A stretch of DNA of 15,801 bases, taken from NCBI GenBank assembly GCA_002299195.1, contig DBOA01000052.1:1-15801 (forward strand), given 5' to 3'. Below are positions 1 to 6,772 of the stretch, piece after piece. The translations under genes were made by a program, and so were the position numbers. Below the pieces are notes generated by a model. The model searched no databases and was not told the origin of the DNA. It worked only from the letters and a program-made list of their open reading frames with translations. How positions within the stretch are numbered: position 1 is the first letter of the stretch; each line of letters opens with the position of its first letter. The stretch comes from Sphingomonadales bacterium UBA658. Lineage in GTDB: Bacteria; Pseudomonadota; Alphaproteobacteria; Sphingomonadales; Sphingomonadaceae.

Positions 1-283
1 GCGTTCCGGGAAACAAGCCCTGCGCCGCTTCGGCAAGGATGTGCGCAAAGTCATGGCGGGCAAGTTCAAGCGCGTCCGCCTCATCACGGCTGGTCACCAG
101 TGCGAGCTGCGCATCGGCCTCCAGCGGGCGCGTGATATCGCGCAATTCGCCATCCACCCGCGCGGCGATCGCAGCCTTCGCAAGGCCGGGGCCAATGGCG
201 GCGGCAATATCCGCCGGGGTAGTGCCGCGCGCGACTTCACGGGCAGTGCCATCGGGAAGGGTAATGCGGATCATCTCGGACAT
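1..283 (-). CDS. thrS: Threonyl-tRNA synthetase, N-terminal part (runs off the left edge)
   Basis: This is the first 94 codons of a gene that continues beyond base 1. The product would charge tRNA-Thr with threonine in the cytoplasm. The translation begins MSEMIRITLPDGTAREVARG and continues through a TGS-type domain (about residues 4-65, with the pattern T-x-x-D-I-A-A-A-I-G-x-G-L-A-K-A-A-I-A-A-R-V-D-G). It then reaches ARHDFAHILAEAAQ, the usual ThrS entry into the second additional (editing-like) domain, where the RHDxxH-type motif is conserved. The ATG at 283 was chosen because the protein starts as ThrS proteins usually do; codon 4 is a second possible ATG. The ribosome-binding site is weak. 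The gene faces away from the membrane protein at 473, so the 189-bp gap carries promoters for both directions. Identity is confident from the N-terminus; catalytic motifs are outside the window. Confidence 0.93.
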   Translation of the reverse strand, partial: MSEMIRITLPDGTAREVARGTTPADIAAAIGPGLAKAAIAARVDGELRDITRPLEADAQLALVTSRDEADALELARHDFAHILAEAAQGLFPGT

Positions 284-413
284 GGATTTACTTGCTTTCA
301 GCTTCGGTTTCGAACCGTCCCTTTGCCAGTCCAAACGCGAAGTCGCAACCCTGCAGAATTGGCAGTCTTTGCGTACCCATTGGGCTGCGACCGTGATTAA
401 ATGGAAAGGGTCC

Positions 414-442
414 TTGACATGGCATGCTATAAAAAGTAAAGT
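414..442 (+). promoter_or_regulatory. Possible sigma-70-like promoter for the membrane protein/HTH unit
   Basis: A perfect TTGACA lies at 414-419, followed after 17 bases by TAAAGT at 437-442, a fair -10 box. Transcription would start near 449, about 24 bases before the ATG at 473. An AGGGA ribosome-binding site lies at 461-465. The nine bases CTTGACATG occur at 413-421 and again at 467-475, where the second copy includes the start codon. A direct repeat across promoter and start could be a binding site for the downstream HTH protein, but this is inference. Confidence 0.4.
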
Positions 443-472
443 TAGCTTGTCTTATTAAAAAGGGAACTTGAC

Positions 473-877
473 ATGACCTCTTGGAACAAGCTTGCGCCCT
501 ACATGCAGCGATATACCATCAGGGTGCTGCTGTTTATGGCATCTTATATGCTGATCCTGACCAGCAGCCTCGCCTTCGCACGCGGTGGCACCGAACATTC
601 CCAAGCCACGCTTATTGGGCTGGCGCTCATCTCCGCACTCCCCATAATCGGGGTATTCTGGGCAATATTTCGGTTGCTGGTCGAGATCGACGATGAATAT
701 CAACGGCTTCTATTTGCCAAGCAGACGCTGCTGGCAACGGCATTCACGCTTGTAACCGTAACCGTGTGGCAATTTCTTGCCGTCTACGATGTTGTGGCAA
801 GCGGTCCAGAATGGATGGGCGCGATTTGGTTTGCCATGCTTGGGGTAGCGGGTCCTTTTGCGCGCTGGAAAGCATGA
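473..877 (+). CDS. Small four-helix membrane protein, function unknown
   Basis: 134 residues. Four hydrophobic segments are visible, at about 17-36, 46-70, 84-107 and 114-131. A short charged loop EIDDEYQRLL (71-80) lies between the second and third. No enzymatic motif or cleavable signal peptide is evident; the first segment looks like an anchor. Similar small membrane proteins with a D-E-[YF]-x-R loop next to a lone HTH gene are, to my knowledge, common in alphaproteobacteria without a defined function. The ATG at 473 has a good ribosome-binding site (AGGGA, 461-465). The stop codon overlaps the start of the HTH gene as ATGA (874-877), so the two are almost surely cotranslated. The product may be a membrane partner or sensor for the HTH protein, but this is inferred from context only. 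Confidence 0.8.
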   Translation: MTSWNKLAPYMQRYTIRVLLFMASYMLILTSSLAFARGGTEHSQATLIGLALISALPIIGVFWAIFRLLVEIDDEYQRLLFAKQTLLATAFTLVTVTVWQFLAVYDVVASGPEWMGAIWFAMLGVAGPFARWKA

Positions 878-1065
878 AAAACCGCCTGAAAGTCCTGCGC
901 GCCGAACGTGATTGGAACCAACAAGATTTGGCCGATGCTCTTGGCGTTTCGCGTCAGTCTGTGAACGCCATTGAAACGGGCAAATACGACCCGTCATTGC
1001 CACTGGCGTTCCGTATCGCTGACCTGTTCGCGCTCCCGATCGAAGCAATTTTCCTGCGCGATTAA
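874..1065 (+). CDS. XRE/Cro-type helix-turn-helix regulator, single-domain
   Basis: 63 residues, nearly all one HTH_3 domain. The core ERDWNQQDLADALGVSRQSV is followed by N-A-I-E-T-G-K-Y-D-P-S-L-P-L-A-F-R-I-A-D-L-F. The Q-Q-D-L-A helix, the V-S-R-Q-S-V recognition helix and the I-E-T-G-K-Y-x-P-S-L tail are classic for this family of small YozG-like regulators. There is no ligand or oligomerisation domain, so control must come from dimerisation or a partner. The ATG at 874 sits in a 4-bp ATGA overlap with the membrane protein gene, which supports both start and operon. The stop TAA (1063-1065) overlaps the stop of the convergent lipoprotein gene. A likely role is local, possibly autoregulatory, repression; its targets are not shown by the sequence. 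Confidence 0.88.
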   Translation: MKNRLKVLRAERDWNQQDLADALGVSRQSVNAIETGKYDPSLPLAFRIADLFALPIEAIFLRD

Positions 1066-1487
1066 CCCGCAGTCTTCTCGGCGCGATAGGGCACGAAATC
1101 GCCAAGGCTACAGATGCCGCCGGTCATGCCGCTGGTCCGGTCCACCAAGCGGAGAATATCACCGCGGCATTTCTGGCTGCCAAATTGTTCGGACACGACA
1201 ATATCACTGTCGCGGGCAAGACCCGGACAAGGTGACCGCAAATTGTTCTTGTACACAAGGCGGCCTGACACACGGTAGAGCACGATATTGTCGCTGACGC
1301 GGATCATATTGTCGGCATTGAAATCACTGATGCAGGTTAACGGTTTCCCCGCGACCTTACCGCCAATTTCCTTCATCAAAACAGCAGACTGTTTCTCGGT
1401 CAGTGGCGCAGGCGTTCGGTCCACTTGGCCGCATGCCGCAACAACCGCCAAAGGCAAAACAAGGCCAGCCAGTTTGAGGATCTGCAT
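1062..1487 (-). CDS. Small secreted lipoprotein, DUF6491-like
   Basis: 141 residues. The N-terminus MQILKLAGLVLPLAVVAACG is a lipoprotein signal with lipobox V-A-A-C, so Cys19 should be lipidated; Gly at +2 does not signal inner-membrane retention, suggesting the outer membrane. The mature part has four cysteines (52, 87, 107, 126) in the order CISDF, RSPCPGL, KCRGD and GICSLGDFVPY. It also has I-R-V-S-D-N-I-V-L-Y and G-R-L-V-Y-K-N-N-L. This pattern matches what I recall of DUF6491 proteins of sphingomonads, whose role is unknown. The same frame stays open to 1808, but the real start is the ATG at 1487: it gives the signal peptide and is preceded by AGGAG at the right distance. The gene converges on the HTH gene and shares the TTAA at 1062-1065. 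Confidence 0.85.
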   Translation of the reverse strand: MQILKLAGLVLPLAVVAACGQVDRTPAPLTEKQSAVLMKEIGGKVAGKPLTCISDFNADNMIRVSDNIVLYRVSGRLVYKNNLRSPCPGLARDSDIVVSEQFGSQKCRGDILRLVDRTSGMTGGICSLGDFVPYRAEKTAG

Positions 1488-1548
1488 CGGTCTATCTCCT
1501 GAATTCACATAGCTGCATGATAGCCGCTGCGCGATGAACGGCAGATTA

Positions 1549-3042
1549 TCATAAAATCGCCGCCATGTGGCGTTTTTCGCCCGACGTGACGTCAACGATC
1601 CTATGGCCAAGGTCGCCATCGGGCGTGCTGTCCAGCACCGCCATCGCACGGGCGCCATTTTCCATTTCGAGAATGAGCGTGGCCGGACCGAAACCGTCTT
1701 TACCCGCGGACCGGACAAAGCTGAGTATACGGCCTTTGCCTTGCGGGGCGTCATCAAGCGCGATCTGTTTCGCCAAATAGCCCTTCGCCGCCGCACCCGA
1801 CCAAGCAATGGCGGGCTGCGATGCGGTGTAAATGCCGACGGCCTGTTTTGACATCACGCCGCCATTTGCAGTGACCAAAGCGGGCTTTGATCCATCTTGG
1901 CGCAGGGCGTCGACCATCGCTGCGATATTATACATGCTATAGCCATTGCCTGGCCCACCGAAAAAGCTGAGGCCGCCGGTCAACGTATAATCGCCAAGCG
2001 CACGCGCGGCGTCGTTCATGGTGTCAACGGCCGCAAATACGGCGCAGGGAAAGCAGCTGTAAATGTCGACAGGGCCAAGGTCACTGGCCTGAATTCCGGC
2101 ATGCGCAAGTGCCGCCGGAATAGCAAAATCAAGCGCCGCCGACCGGTGAATGACCCCGCGCTCTGCCAATGGCGGTTCAGAAGCTTCTGCCGCGCCGGCA
2201 AGCCAAACCCATTTGTCTTGCGGTACACCCAGATCGCGTGCCTTACCTGCGCTGGTTAGGATAATCGCACCGCCCAGATCGACCGCATCCTGTGCCACAT
2301 GCCAGCGACGGTAAATATCCGTCAGCGGGTAATTGGCATTGTCATCACTCAGCATCGCTTCGGACGATCGATAGCCGGGGAATTGCGCGTGGGTCCGCCC
2401 TTCCGCTTTTGCTGAGAATGCCGACCACAAGGCCGCCAATTCCTGCGCATAAGCATCGGCGTTTAATCCCAGCTCCATCCGCCGCGCATTTTCAATCAGG
2501 CTGTACGCCAGCGGCATAGAAATGATGCCATGGCGGATTTCCGTTCGGCTCAAAATCGGGAAGCTGGAAAGGCGGTTGTCGAACGGGGTGTCCGAAGGCA
2601 AACGCCAGTCCAAAGTTACACCCGCCTTACGCGCGCGCTTTGCGGTCCCGGTCGCTTCTGCGGCCACGAGTACGGCAAGCTCACAGGTCCCGCGGCGGAT
2701 ATCGCCCGCCAGTTCGTTCAACATCGCCTGCGGGCTTTGACCGCCGACATCCGCGTAAATTAACCGCGGCGCGCTGATGCCGCCGGCCGCTCCAAAAGCT
2801 TCGGGCGCATTGTCAGGCGACCCGGTGCCCAGGCTGACGCCGCTGTCCTCGAATGTGCGGATGGCGGCAATGGTGTCAATCGCCGCTGCAACCGATGAGG
2901 CCTGGCCCGTATCGGCCAGTGCAACCTTGATAGCGGCGCCAGCCAATTCGCGCGGGCTTGGCCATTCGCCGGAAACTGTCTTTCGGCTGGCTTCGCCCAC
3001 GCCAATAATGACCGGCGCGCTTGCATCAAAATTGCTCATCAT
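1549..3042 (-). CDS. Thiolase-like protein (TLP1 / SCP2-thiolase-like) with degenerate active site
   Basis: 497 residues, longer than a true thiolase (about 390). Residues 10-405 follow the thiolase fold. About 410-497 look like the extra small C-terminal domain of TLP1-type proteins (GKGRILSFVRSAGKDGFGPAT onward). The catalytic set of true thiolases is not kept. The nucleophile region reads YADVGGQSPQAMLNE (96-110), with Gly where Cys is expected. The GHPxG region reads FFGGPGNGYSM (360-370), without His. The CxGGG region reads TANGGVMSKQ (391-400), without Cys. The SCFPC stretch (329-333) corresponds to the NEAF-like loop of SCP2 thiolases. It may bind acyl-CoA or catalyse retro-aldol/C-C cleavage rather than thiolysis. 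The start is ATG 3042, or ATG 3039, which is better spaced from GGGAG (3046-3050). It diverges from the CoA transferase across an operator-like site. Confidence 0.87.
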   Translation of the reverse strand: MMSNFDASAPVIIGVGEASRKTVSGEWPSPRELAGAAIKVALADTGQASSVAAAIDTIAAIRTFEDSGVSLGTGSPDNAPEAFGAAGGISAPRLIYADVGGQSPQAMLNELAGDIRRGTCELAVLVAAEATGTAKRARKAGVTLDWRLPSDTPFDNRLSSFPILSRTEIRHGIISMPLAYSLIENARRMELGLNADAYAQELAALWSAFSAKAEGRTHAQFPGYRSSEAMLSDDNANYPLTDIYRRWHVAQDAVDLGGAIILTSAGKARDLGVPQDKWVWLAGAAEASEPPLAERGVIHRSAALDFAIPAALAHAGIQASDLGPVDIYSCFPCAVFAAVDTMNDAARALGDYTLTGGLSFFGGPGNGYSMYNIAAMVDALRQDGSKPALVTANGGVMSKQAVGIYTASQPAIAWSGAAAKGYLAKQIALDDAPQGKGRILSFVRSAGKDGFGPATLILEMENGARAMAVLDSTPDGDLGHRIVDVTSGEKRHMAAIL

Positions 3043-3058
3043 TCACTCCCGATTATCT

Positions 3059-3076
3059 CTTAACTGCACGCTTAAA
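3059..3076. promoter_or_regulatory. Operator-like inverted repeat, site 3 (divergent promoter region)
   Basis: CTTAACTGCACGCTTAAA lies in the 72-bp gap between the divergent thiolase-like and CoA transferase genes. It matches site 2 at 14435-14452 in 14 of 18 positions and has the same layout of 7-bp arms and a 4-bp centre, although its arms are less symmetric. On the plus strand it fills the 18 bases between a weak -35-like TTATCT (3053-3058) and a -10-like TATGCT (3077-3082). A bound protein would therefore block the CoA transferase promoter. I infer it is a binding site of the same regulator as sites 1 and 2. Confidence 0.55.
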
Positions 3077-3114
3077 TATGCTAGCAAGCTATGCAAGAGA
3101 TAAGGAGAGCGCAC

Positions 3115-4308
3115 ATGGCGAAATGGCCGAAATTGACGTGGGACAAAGAACCAACCGGTCCGTTGAAGGGGATTAAGGTTGTCGACATGGCCACGGTTGT
3201 CCTTGGACCTTATGCCACCGTGCAATTGGCAGACCTTGGCGCGGAGGTCATTAAAATCGAAAATAGCGAGGGCAACACACCGGGCGACCTGATGCGCCAT
3301 GGCGGTGATTCGCCCAGCAAGCAGCATGGACCGATCTTCACGGCGCTCAACCGCAACAAAAAAGCCATCAACCTCAACATCAAAAAACCAGAAGATAAAG
3401 CCGTTCTCGAAGCATTGTTGGAGGAGGCAGATGTCTTCATCCACAATGTCCGCATGGCAGGGGTCGAACGGCTGGGTTTCGGGTATGAGGCGGTCAAGGC
3501 GATCAACCCCAATATCGTCTATGTCCACTGCGCCGGATTTGGCGCGGGTGGTGCCTATGGCGAGCGTCAGGCTTATGACGACCTGATTCAAGCGGCTTCC
3601 GGCTTTGCTGCCTTAAGCGAGCAGCGCGATGGTGGTCGCCCAACCTATTCGCCGAGCCTTGTCGCGGATAAAGTCAGCGGCCTGTTCGCCGCAAACGCAA
3701 CCATGGCGGCATTGCTTGCGCGTGCAGGCGGGCAAGGCGGACAATTTGTTCAAGTGCCCATGTTCGAATGCTTCACCTGGTTCAACATGGTCGAAAATTT
3801 GTGGGGCGAAACCTTCATCCCCGGCAATGGCCGCATGGGCTATACGCGTTCGGTGAACCCGCGTCGGCGACCGTATCCGACCAAGGACAGCTTCATCGCG
3901 ATCGTCCCTTATAATGACCGGCAATGGGCGAAGTTTTTTGAACTGGGCGGCAGGCCCAACGTGTTCGACGACCCGCGTTTCGCGACCTATCAAGAGCGCA
4001 CAAAACACACGGGCGAATTATACGCGCTGATCGAAGAAGTCAGCGCGCTGCGCACCACCGCCGAATGGCTTGACCTGTTGGCCGAACATGACATTCCCGC
4101 GATGAAATATAACCGCATGGCGGATGTCCTCACCGATCCGCATCTGGCCGACGTCGGCTTTTTCGAAGAGCTGGAGTCGCCCGACATCGGCACATATCGA
4201 TCGATGAAGCACCCCGTGCATTATGCCGGAACGCCAGCGTCAAACTATGCGCACCCGCCGATGCTGGATGCCGATGGTGATGAAATTAGGGCCGCGTTGG
4301 GGATGTGA
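3115..4308 (+). CDS. Family III CoA transferase (CaiB/BaiF type)
   Basis: 397 residues, normal for the family. These enzymes move CoA between acyl-CoA and a free acid through an aspartyl-CoA thioester; racemases share the fold. Visible motifs are PLKGIKVVDMATVVLGPYAT near the N-terminus, the L-A-D-L-G-A-E-V-I-K-I-E-N nucleotide-proximal segment (38-50), N-R-N-K-K-A-I-N-L-N-I-K (79-90) and Y-D-D-L-I-Q-A-A-S-G (164-173). PSLVADKVSG (180-189) places Asp185 where the catalytic Asp is expected. A frame start at 3091 exists, but AAGGAG (3102-3107) lies 7 bases before the ATG at 3115, so 3115 is preferred. It is the only plus-strand gene of the catabolic island and ends 20 bp from the convergent TetR gene. 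It may activate or recycle a substrate acid, or act as an acyl-CoA epimerase; the sequence does not decide. Confidence 0.92.
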   Translation: MAKWPKLTWDKEPTGPLKGIKVVDMATVVLGPYATVQLADLGAEVIKIENSEGNTPGDLMRHGGDSPSKQHGPIFTALNRNKKAINLNIKKPEDKAVLEALLEEADVFIHNVRMAGVERLGFGYEAVKAINPNIVYVHCAGFGAGGAYGERQAYDDLIQAASGFAALSEQRDGGRPTYSPSLVADKVSGLFAANATMAALLARAGGQGGQFVQVPMFECFTWFNMVENLWGETFIPGNGRMGYTRSVNPRRRPYPTKDSFIAIVPYNDRQWAKFFELGGRPNVFDDPRFATYQERTKHTGELYALIEEVSALRTTAEWLDLLAEHDIPAMKYNRMADVLTDPHLADVGFFEELESPDIGTYRSMKHPVHYAGTPASNYAHPPMLDADGDEIRAALGM

Positions 4309-4328
4309 GGCGCGAGGTTGGTCTATTC

Positions 4329-4967
4329 CTAAACCAGCAGCCCGCGCATGATCAGATCGATGCTGTGCTCGCGATAGGCGTCGCGCATATTTTCGTTAAA
4401 ATCGTCCTGATTATAACAATGGCGCAACACCAAGCGTGATGAATAAAATCGGTCGGCCGCGCCCGTCACGGTGAAGTAGAAAAACTGCGGATCAAGCTTG
4501 CGGAATTTGCCCGCCTTTACGCCTTCGGCGATCAGCGCGTCATACACCTTTGAAATAGGCTTCAGATACAGGTCCGCGATACGGGCCGCTTCAACCGGCG
4601 CGCTATCACGCACCATGCGCATCAACAGGCGATTGAGATAAGGGAACGCGTAATAAGTGTCGATGACGGCACCGATGTGGATGCGCAGTTTGTCTTCCGG
4701 CGGGATGTCTTTTGCCAGCAACGCGCCAAGACTGAGAACGATATTGCCCATGTCGCGATCAAGCAGCGCCAGCATCAATCCGTTTTTGTTGCCGAAATAA
4801 TATTTGACCAATGCACTGTTCAGGCCTGCACGAAGCGACAGTTCCGATAGCGAAAGGTCGATGGTATCGCCCTCACGCATGATCTGGCTCGCCGCTTCAA
4901 TAAGCTGGTCGCGCGCCTTTGCATTATCGCCCGCTTCACTCACCAGCCTTGGTCCTGTCGTGGCCAT
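4329..4967 (-). CDS. TetR-family transcriptional regulator
   Basis: 212 residues. The N-terminal DNA-binding domain spans about 16-65: ARDQLIEAASQIM, then a helix-turn-helix LSLSELSLRAGLNSALVKYY (38-57), followed by the typical F-G-N-K-N-G-L-M-L-A-L-L tail. Residues 80-212 are helical and would form the ligand-binding and dimer part, with no recognisable ligand signature. It follows the crotonase at 4997 by 29 bp on the same strand, so it is probably the last gene of the thiolase-SDR-crotonase operon. The ATG at 4967 is preceded by GGGGAG. By position it is the best candidate to bind the TTTAATC-N4-GATTAAA sites upstream of the island's operons, with an acyl-CoA or pathway intermediate as inducer. 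That assignment is inference. Confidence 0.93.
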   Translation of the reverse strand: MATTGPRLVSEAGDNAKARDQLIEAASQIMREGDTIDLSLSELSLRAGLNSALVKYYFGNKNGLMLALLDRDMGNIVLSLGALLAKDIPPEDKLRIHIGAVIDTYYAFPYLNRLLMRMVRDSAPVEAARIADLYLKPISKVYDALIAEGVKAGKFRKLDPQFFYFTVTGAADRFYSSRLVLRHCYNQDDFNENMRDAYREHSIDLIMRGLLV

Positions 4968-4996
4968 TGGCGTCTACTCCCCCCGTTTACGCAGGG

Positions 4997-5869
4997 TTAC
5001 TTATAAGCAGGTTCGTCCCACCATGGGAAGAAGTCAGGCATATCTGCGGAAACTTTATCGGGATAAACGGGCGGGCGCTTTTCAAGGAAGCTGGATATGC
5101 CTTCCTTTGCGTCGCCGGAGCGTGACCGGCGGTAAATCGCACGGCTGTCAATCTGATGCGCTGCCATGGGATGTTCCGCAGCGGACAACCGCCACAACAT
5201 CGCCCGTGTGAGTGCAATCGACACGGGCGCGGTGTTGTCGGCGATTTCGCGTGCCAATGCCCGCGCTGCGTCCATCAAGTCTGCGGGCGCATGAATGGAC
5301 CGCACCAGCCCACCTTGAAGTGCTTCATCGGCATTGAACACACGGCCCGTCATGCACCATTCCAGCGCCTGTTGCATGCCCACCAGCCGCGGTAAGAACC
5401 AGCTTGAGGCAGCCTCCGGCACAATCCCGCGCCGTGCAAAAACAAAGCCAAAACGTGCGGTGTCACTGGCCAAGCGGAAATCCATGGGCAGTTGCATGGT
5501 CGCGCCAATACCCACCGCAGCGCCGTTGATGGCGCCAATGACAGGTTTTTTGCATTGGAAAATCCGCAGCGTTAACCGGCCACCGGAATCGCGCACGCGT
5601 TCGTCAGAAAGCGTTTCGACTTCGGACCGGCTCGCGAACACGTCGCCGCCACCCTCGGGTGTCAGATCGGCCCCTGCACAAAATGCACGGTTACCCGAAC
5701 CCGTTACAATGACGGCGCGCACCGCATCATCCGCGTCCACCAAATCAAATGCCGCACACATTTCGCGCATCATCACATTTGTAAACGCATTCATCTTTTC
5801 CGGACGATGCATCGTGATGGTCGCGATGCCGTCTGCGACATCATAAAGGATTTGGGTGAACGCGGTCAT
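4997..5869 (-). CDS. Crotonase-family enoyl-CoA hydratase/isomerase (isomerase-like active site)
   Basis: 290 residues. Features of the fold are ADGIATITMHRPEKMNAF near the N-terminus, the first oxyanion-hole segment NRAFCAGADLTPEGG (60-74) and the second, KPVIGAINGAAVGIG (108-122). The two glutamates of classical hydratases are absent: the GGxE position reads GATMQL and the QPE position reads GFVFARRG. Glu152 in VPEAASSWFLPRLVG instead sits where delta3-delta2-enoyl-CoA isomerases and PaaG-type enzymes carry their acid. A double-bond isomerase, or hydratase of an unusual substrate, is therefore more likely than a standard hydratase. The ATG is only 4 bases after the SDR stop (5874), so the two are tightly coupled; the TetR gene follows. 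Family is secure, reaction is not. Confidence 0.9.
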   Translation of the reverse strand: MTAFTQILYDVADGIATITMHRPEKMNAFTNVMMREMCAAFDLVDADDAVRAVIVTGSGNRAFCAGADLTPEGGGDVFASRSEVETLSDERVRDSGGRLTLRIFQCKKPVIGAINGAAVGIGATMQLPMDFRLASDTARFGFVFARRGIVPEAASSWFLPRLVGMQQALEWCMTGRVFNADEALQGGLVRSIHAPADLMDAARALAREIADNTAPVSIALTRAMLWRLSAAEHPMAAHQIDSRAIYRRSRSGDAKEGISSFLEKRPPVYPDKVSADMPDFFPWWDEPAYK

Positions 5870-5873
5870 GCAA

Positions 5874-6656
5874 TCAACGCGGTGCCATACGGATAGCGCC
5901 GTCGATGCGGACGTCTTCGCCGTTGAAATATCCGCATTCGATCATGGTCATGGCGACCTGCGCAAATTCTTTTGGATGGCCAAGGCGTTTCGGGAATGGC
6001 ACGGACGCAGCAAGCGCATCCTTCACCGCCTGAGGCGCGCCGTTCATCAATGGCGTGTTAAAGATGCCCGGGAGAATCGTGTTGATGCGAATGCCTTCGC
6101 TCATCAGGTCGCGTGCGATTGGCAAGGTCATGCCGACAACGCCGCCCTTTGATGCGGAATAAGCTGCCTGGCCCATCTGGCCGTCTTCAGCAGCAACCGA
6201 GGCGGTGTTGACCATCGCGCCGCGTTCGCCATCTTCCATTGGCTCAAGCGTCAACATGCCAGCCGCCGACTTGGCGATGCAGCGGAACGTGCCGACCAGG
6301 TTGATCTGGATGATGCGGTCAAAGGCATCGAGCGGGAAATGCTTGATCGAACCGTCTTCCTTCGAACGGCTTGCGGTCTTTGCCGCGTTACCTGTGCCGG
6401 CACAGTTGACCAAAATGCGCTCCTGGCCATGCGCAGCACGCGCCTTGGCGAAACCGGCATCGACGCTTTCATCGCTGGTGACGTTCACGTTGCAGAACAC
6501 ACCGCCGATTTCGGCGGCAAGTGCCTCGCCCTTGTCGGCCTGCAAATCAAAAATGGCAACCTTCACACCCTTTGCGGCCAGCGCGCGGGCGGTTGCCTCA
6601 CCAAGGCCAGATGCGCCGCCGGTGACGACTGCTGCGACTGTTGAATCCAGTTTCAT
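5874..6656 (-). CDS. HSD10-type short-chain dehydrogenase (3-hydroxyacyl-CoA dehydrogenase)
   Basis: 260 residues. This is a classical SDR with the cofactor motif TGGASGLG (12-19), NCAG (84-87), Asn119, and catalytic Ser153, Tyr166 and Lys170 in TASVAAEDGQMGQAAYSASK. Asp37 after the second strand predicts NAD rather than NADP. The segment QAAYSASKGGVVGMTLPIAR and the C-terminal end NGEDVRIDGAIRMAPR closely resemble mammalian 17beta-HSD10, the mitochondrial type-2 3-hydroxyacyl-CoA dehydrogenase. The expected reaction is NAD-dependent oxidation of 3-hydroxyacyl-CoA, possibly with a 2-methyl branch, to 3-ketoacyl-CoA. It would feed the thiolase encoded upstream. AGGAG lies 5 bases before the ATG. 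A composite hairpin repeat separates it from the thiolase gene; the crotonase gene follows directly. Confidence 0.93.
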   Translation of the reverse strand: MKLDSTVAAVVTGGASGLGEATARALAAKGVKVAIFDLQADKGEALAAEIGGVFCNVNVTSDESVDAGFAKARAAHGQERILVNCAGTGNAAKTASRSKEDGSIKHFPLDAFDRIIQINLVGTFRCIAKSAAGMLTLEPMEDGERGAMVNTASVAAEDGQMGQAAYSASKGGVVGMTLPIARDLMSEGIRINTILPGIFNTPLMNGAPQAVKDALAASVPFPKRLGHPKEFAQVAMTMIECGYFNGEDVRIDGAIRMAPR

Positions 6657-6676
6657 AAATACTCCTGATCGTTTTA

Positions 6677-6756
6677 ACCGTCATGCTGAACTTGTTTCAG
6701 CATCTTACTTTTTGACGGTGGAAATTAAGACCCTGAAACGAGTTCAGGGTGACGGT
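6677..6756. repeat. Composite palindromic repeat, copy A1
   Basis: Two hairpins lie inside an outer inverted repeat ACCGTCA (6677-6683) / TGACGGT (6750-6756). Hairpin one is ATGCTGAA (6683-6690), loop CTTGT, TTCAGCAT (6696-6703). Hairpin two is ACCCTGAA (6730-6737), loop ACGAG, TTCAGGGT (6743-6750). Bases 6679-6711 are identical over 33 nt to the reverse complement of 8097-8129. Bases 6726-6754 match the reverse complement of 8055-8083 in 28 of 29 positions. It lies 16 bases after the thiolase stop and may act as a terminator or transcript-stabilising structure. The type is REP/BIME-like, common between genes in sphingomonads. Confidence 0.88.
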
Positions 6757-6772
6757 GATGGATGACTAATCG

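Noticed and set aside
305..317. CGGTT-TCG-AACCG small hairpin in the thrS leader
   Set aside because: Five base pairs with a 3-base loop is too small to call a terminator or attenuator, and nothing downstream supports a leader-peptide mechanism.
395..401. GATTAAA, a single half-site of the operator motif upstream of thrS
   Set aside because: No opposing TTTAATC-like arm is found 4 bases away, so it is a chance 7-mer.
1488..1808. N-terminal extension of the lipoprotein frame
   Set aside because: It would bury the lipoprotein signal peptide inside the protein and overlaps the thiolase-like gene; ATG 1487 has a proper ribosome-binding site.
4309..4328. Search for a terminator between the convergent CoA transferase and TetR genes
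   Set aside because: The 20-bp gap shows no inverted repeat or T-tract on either strand.
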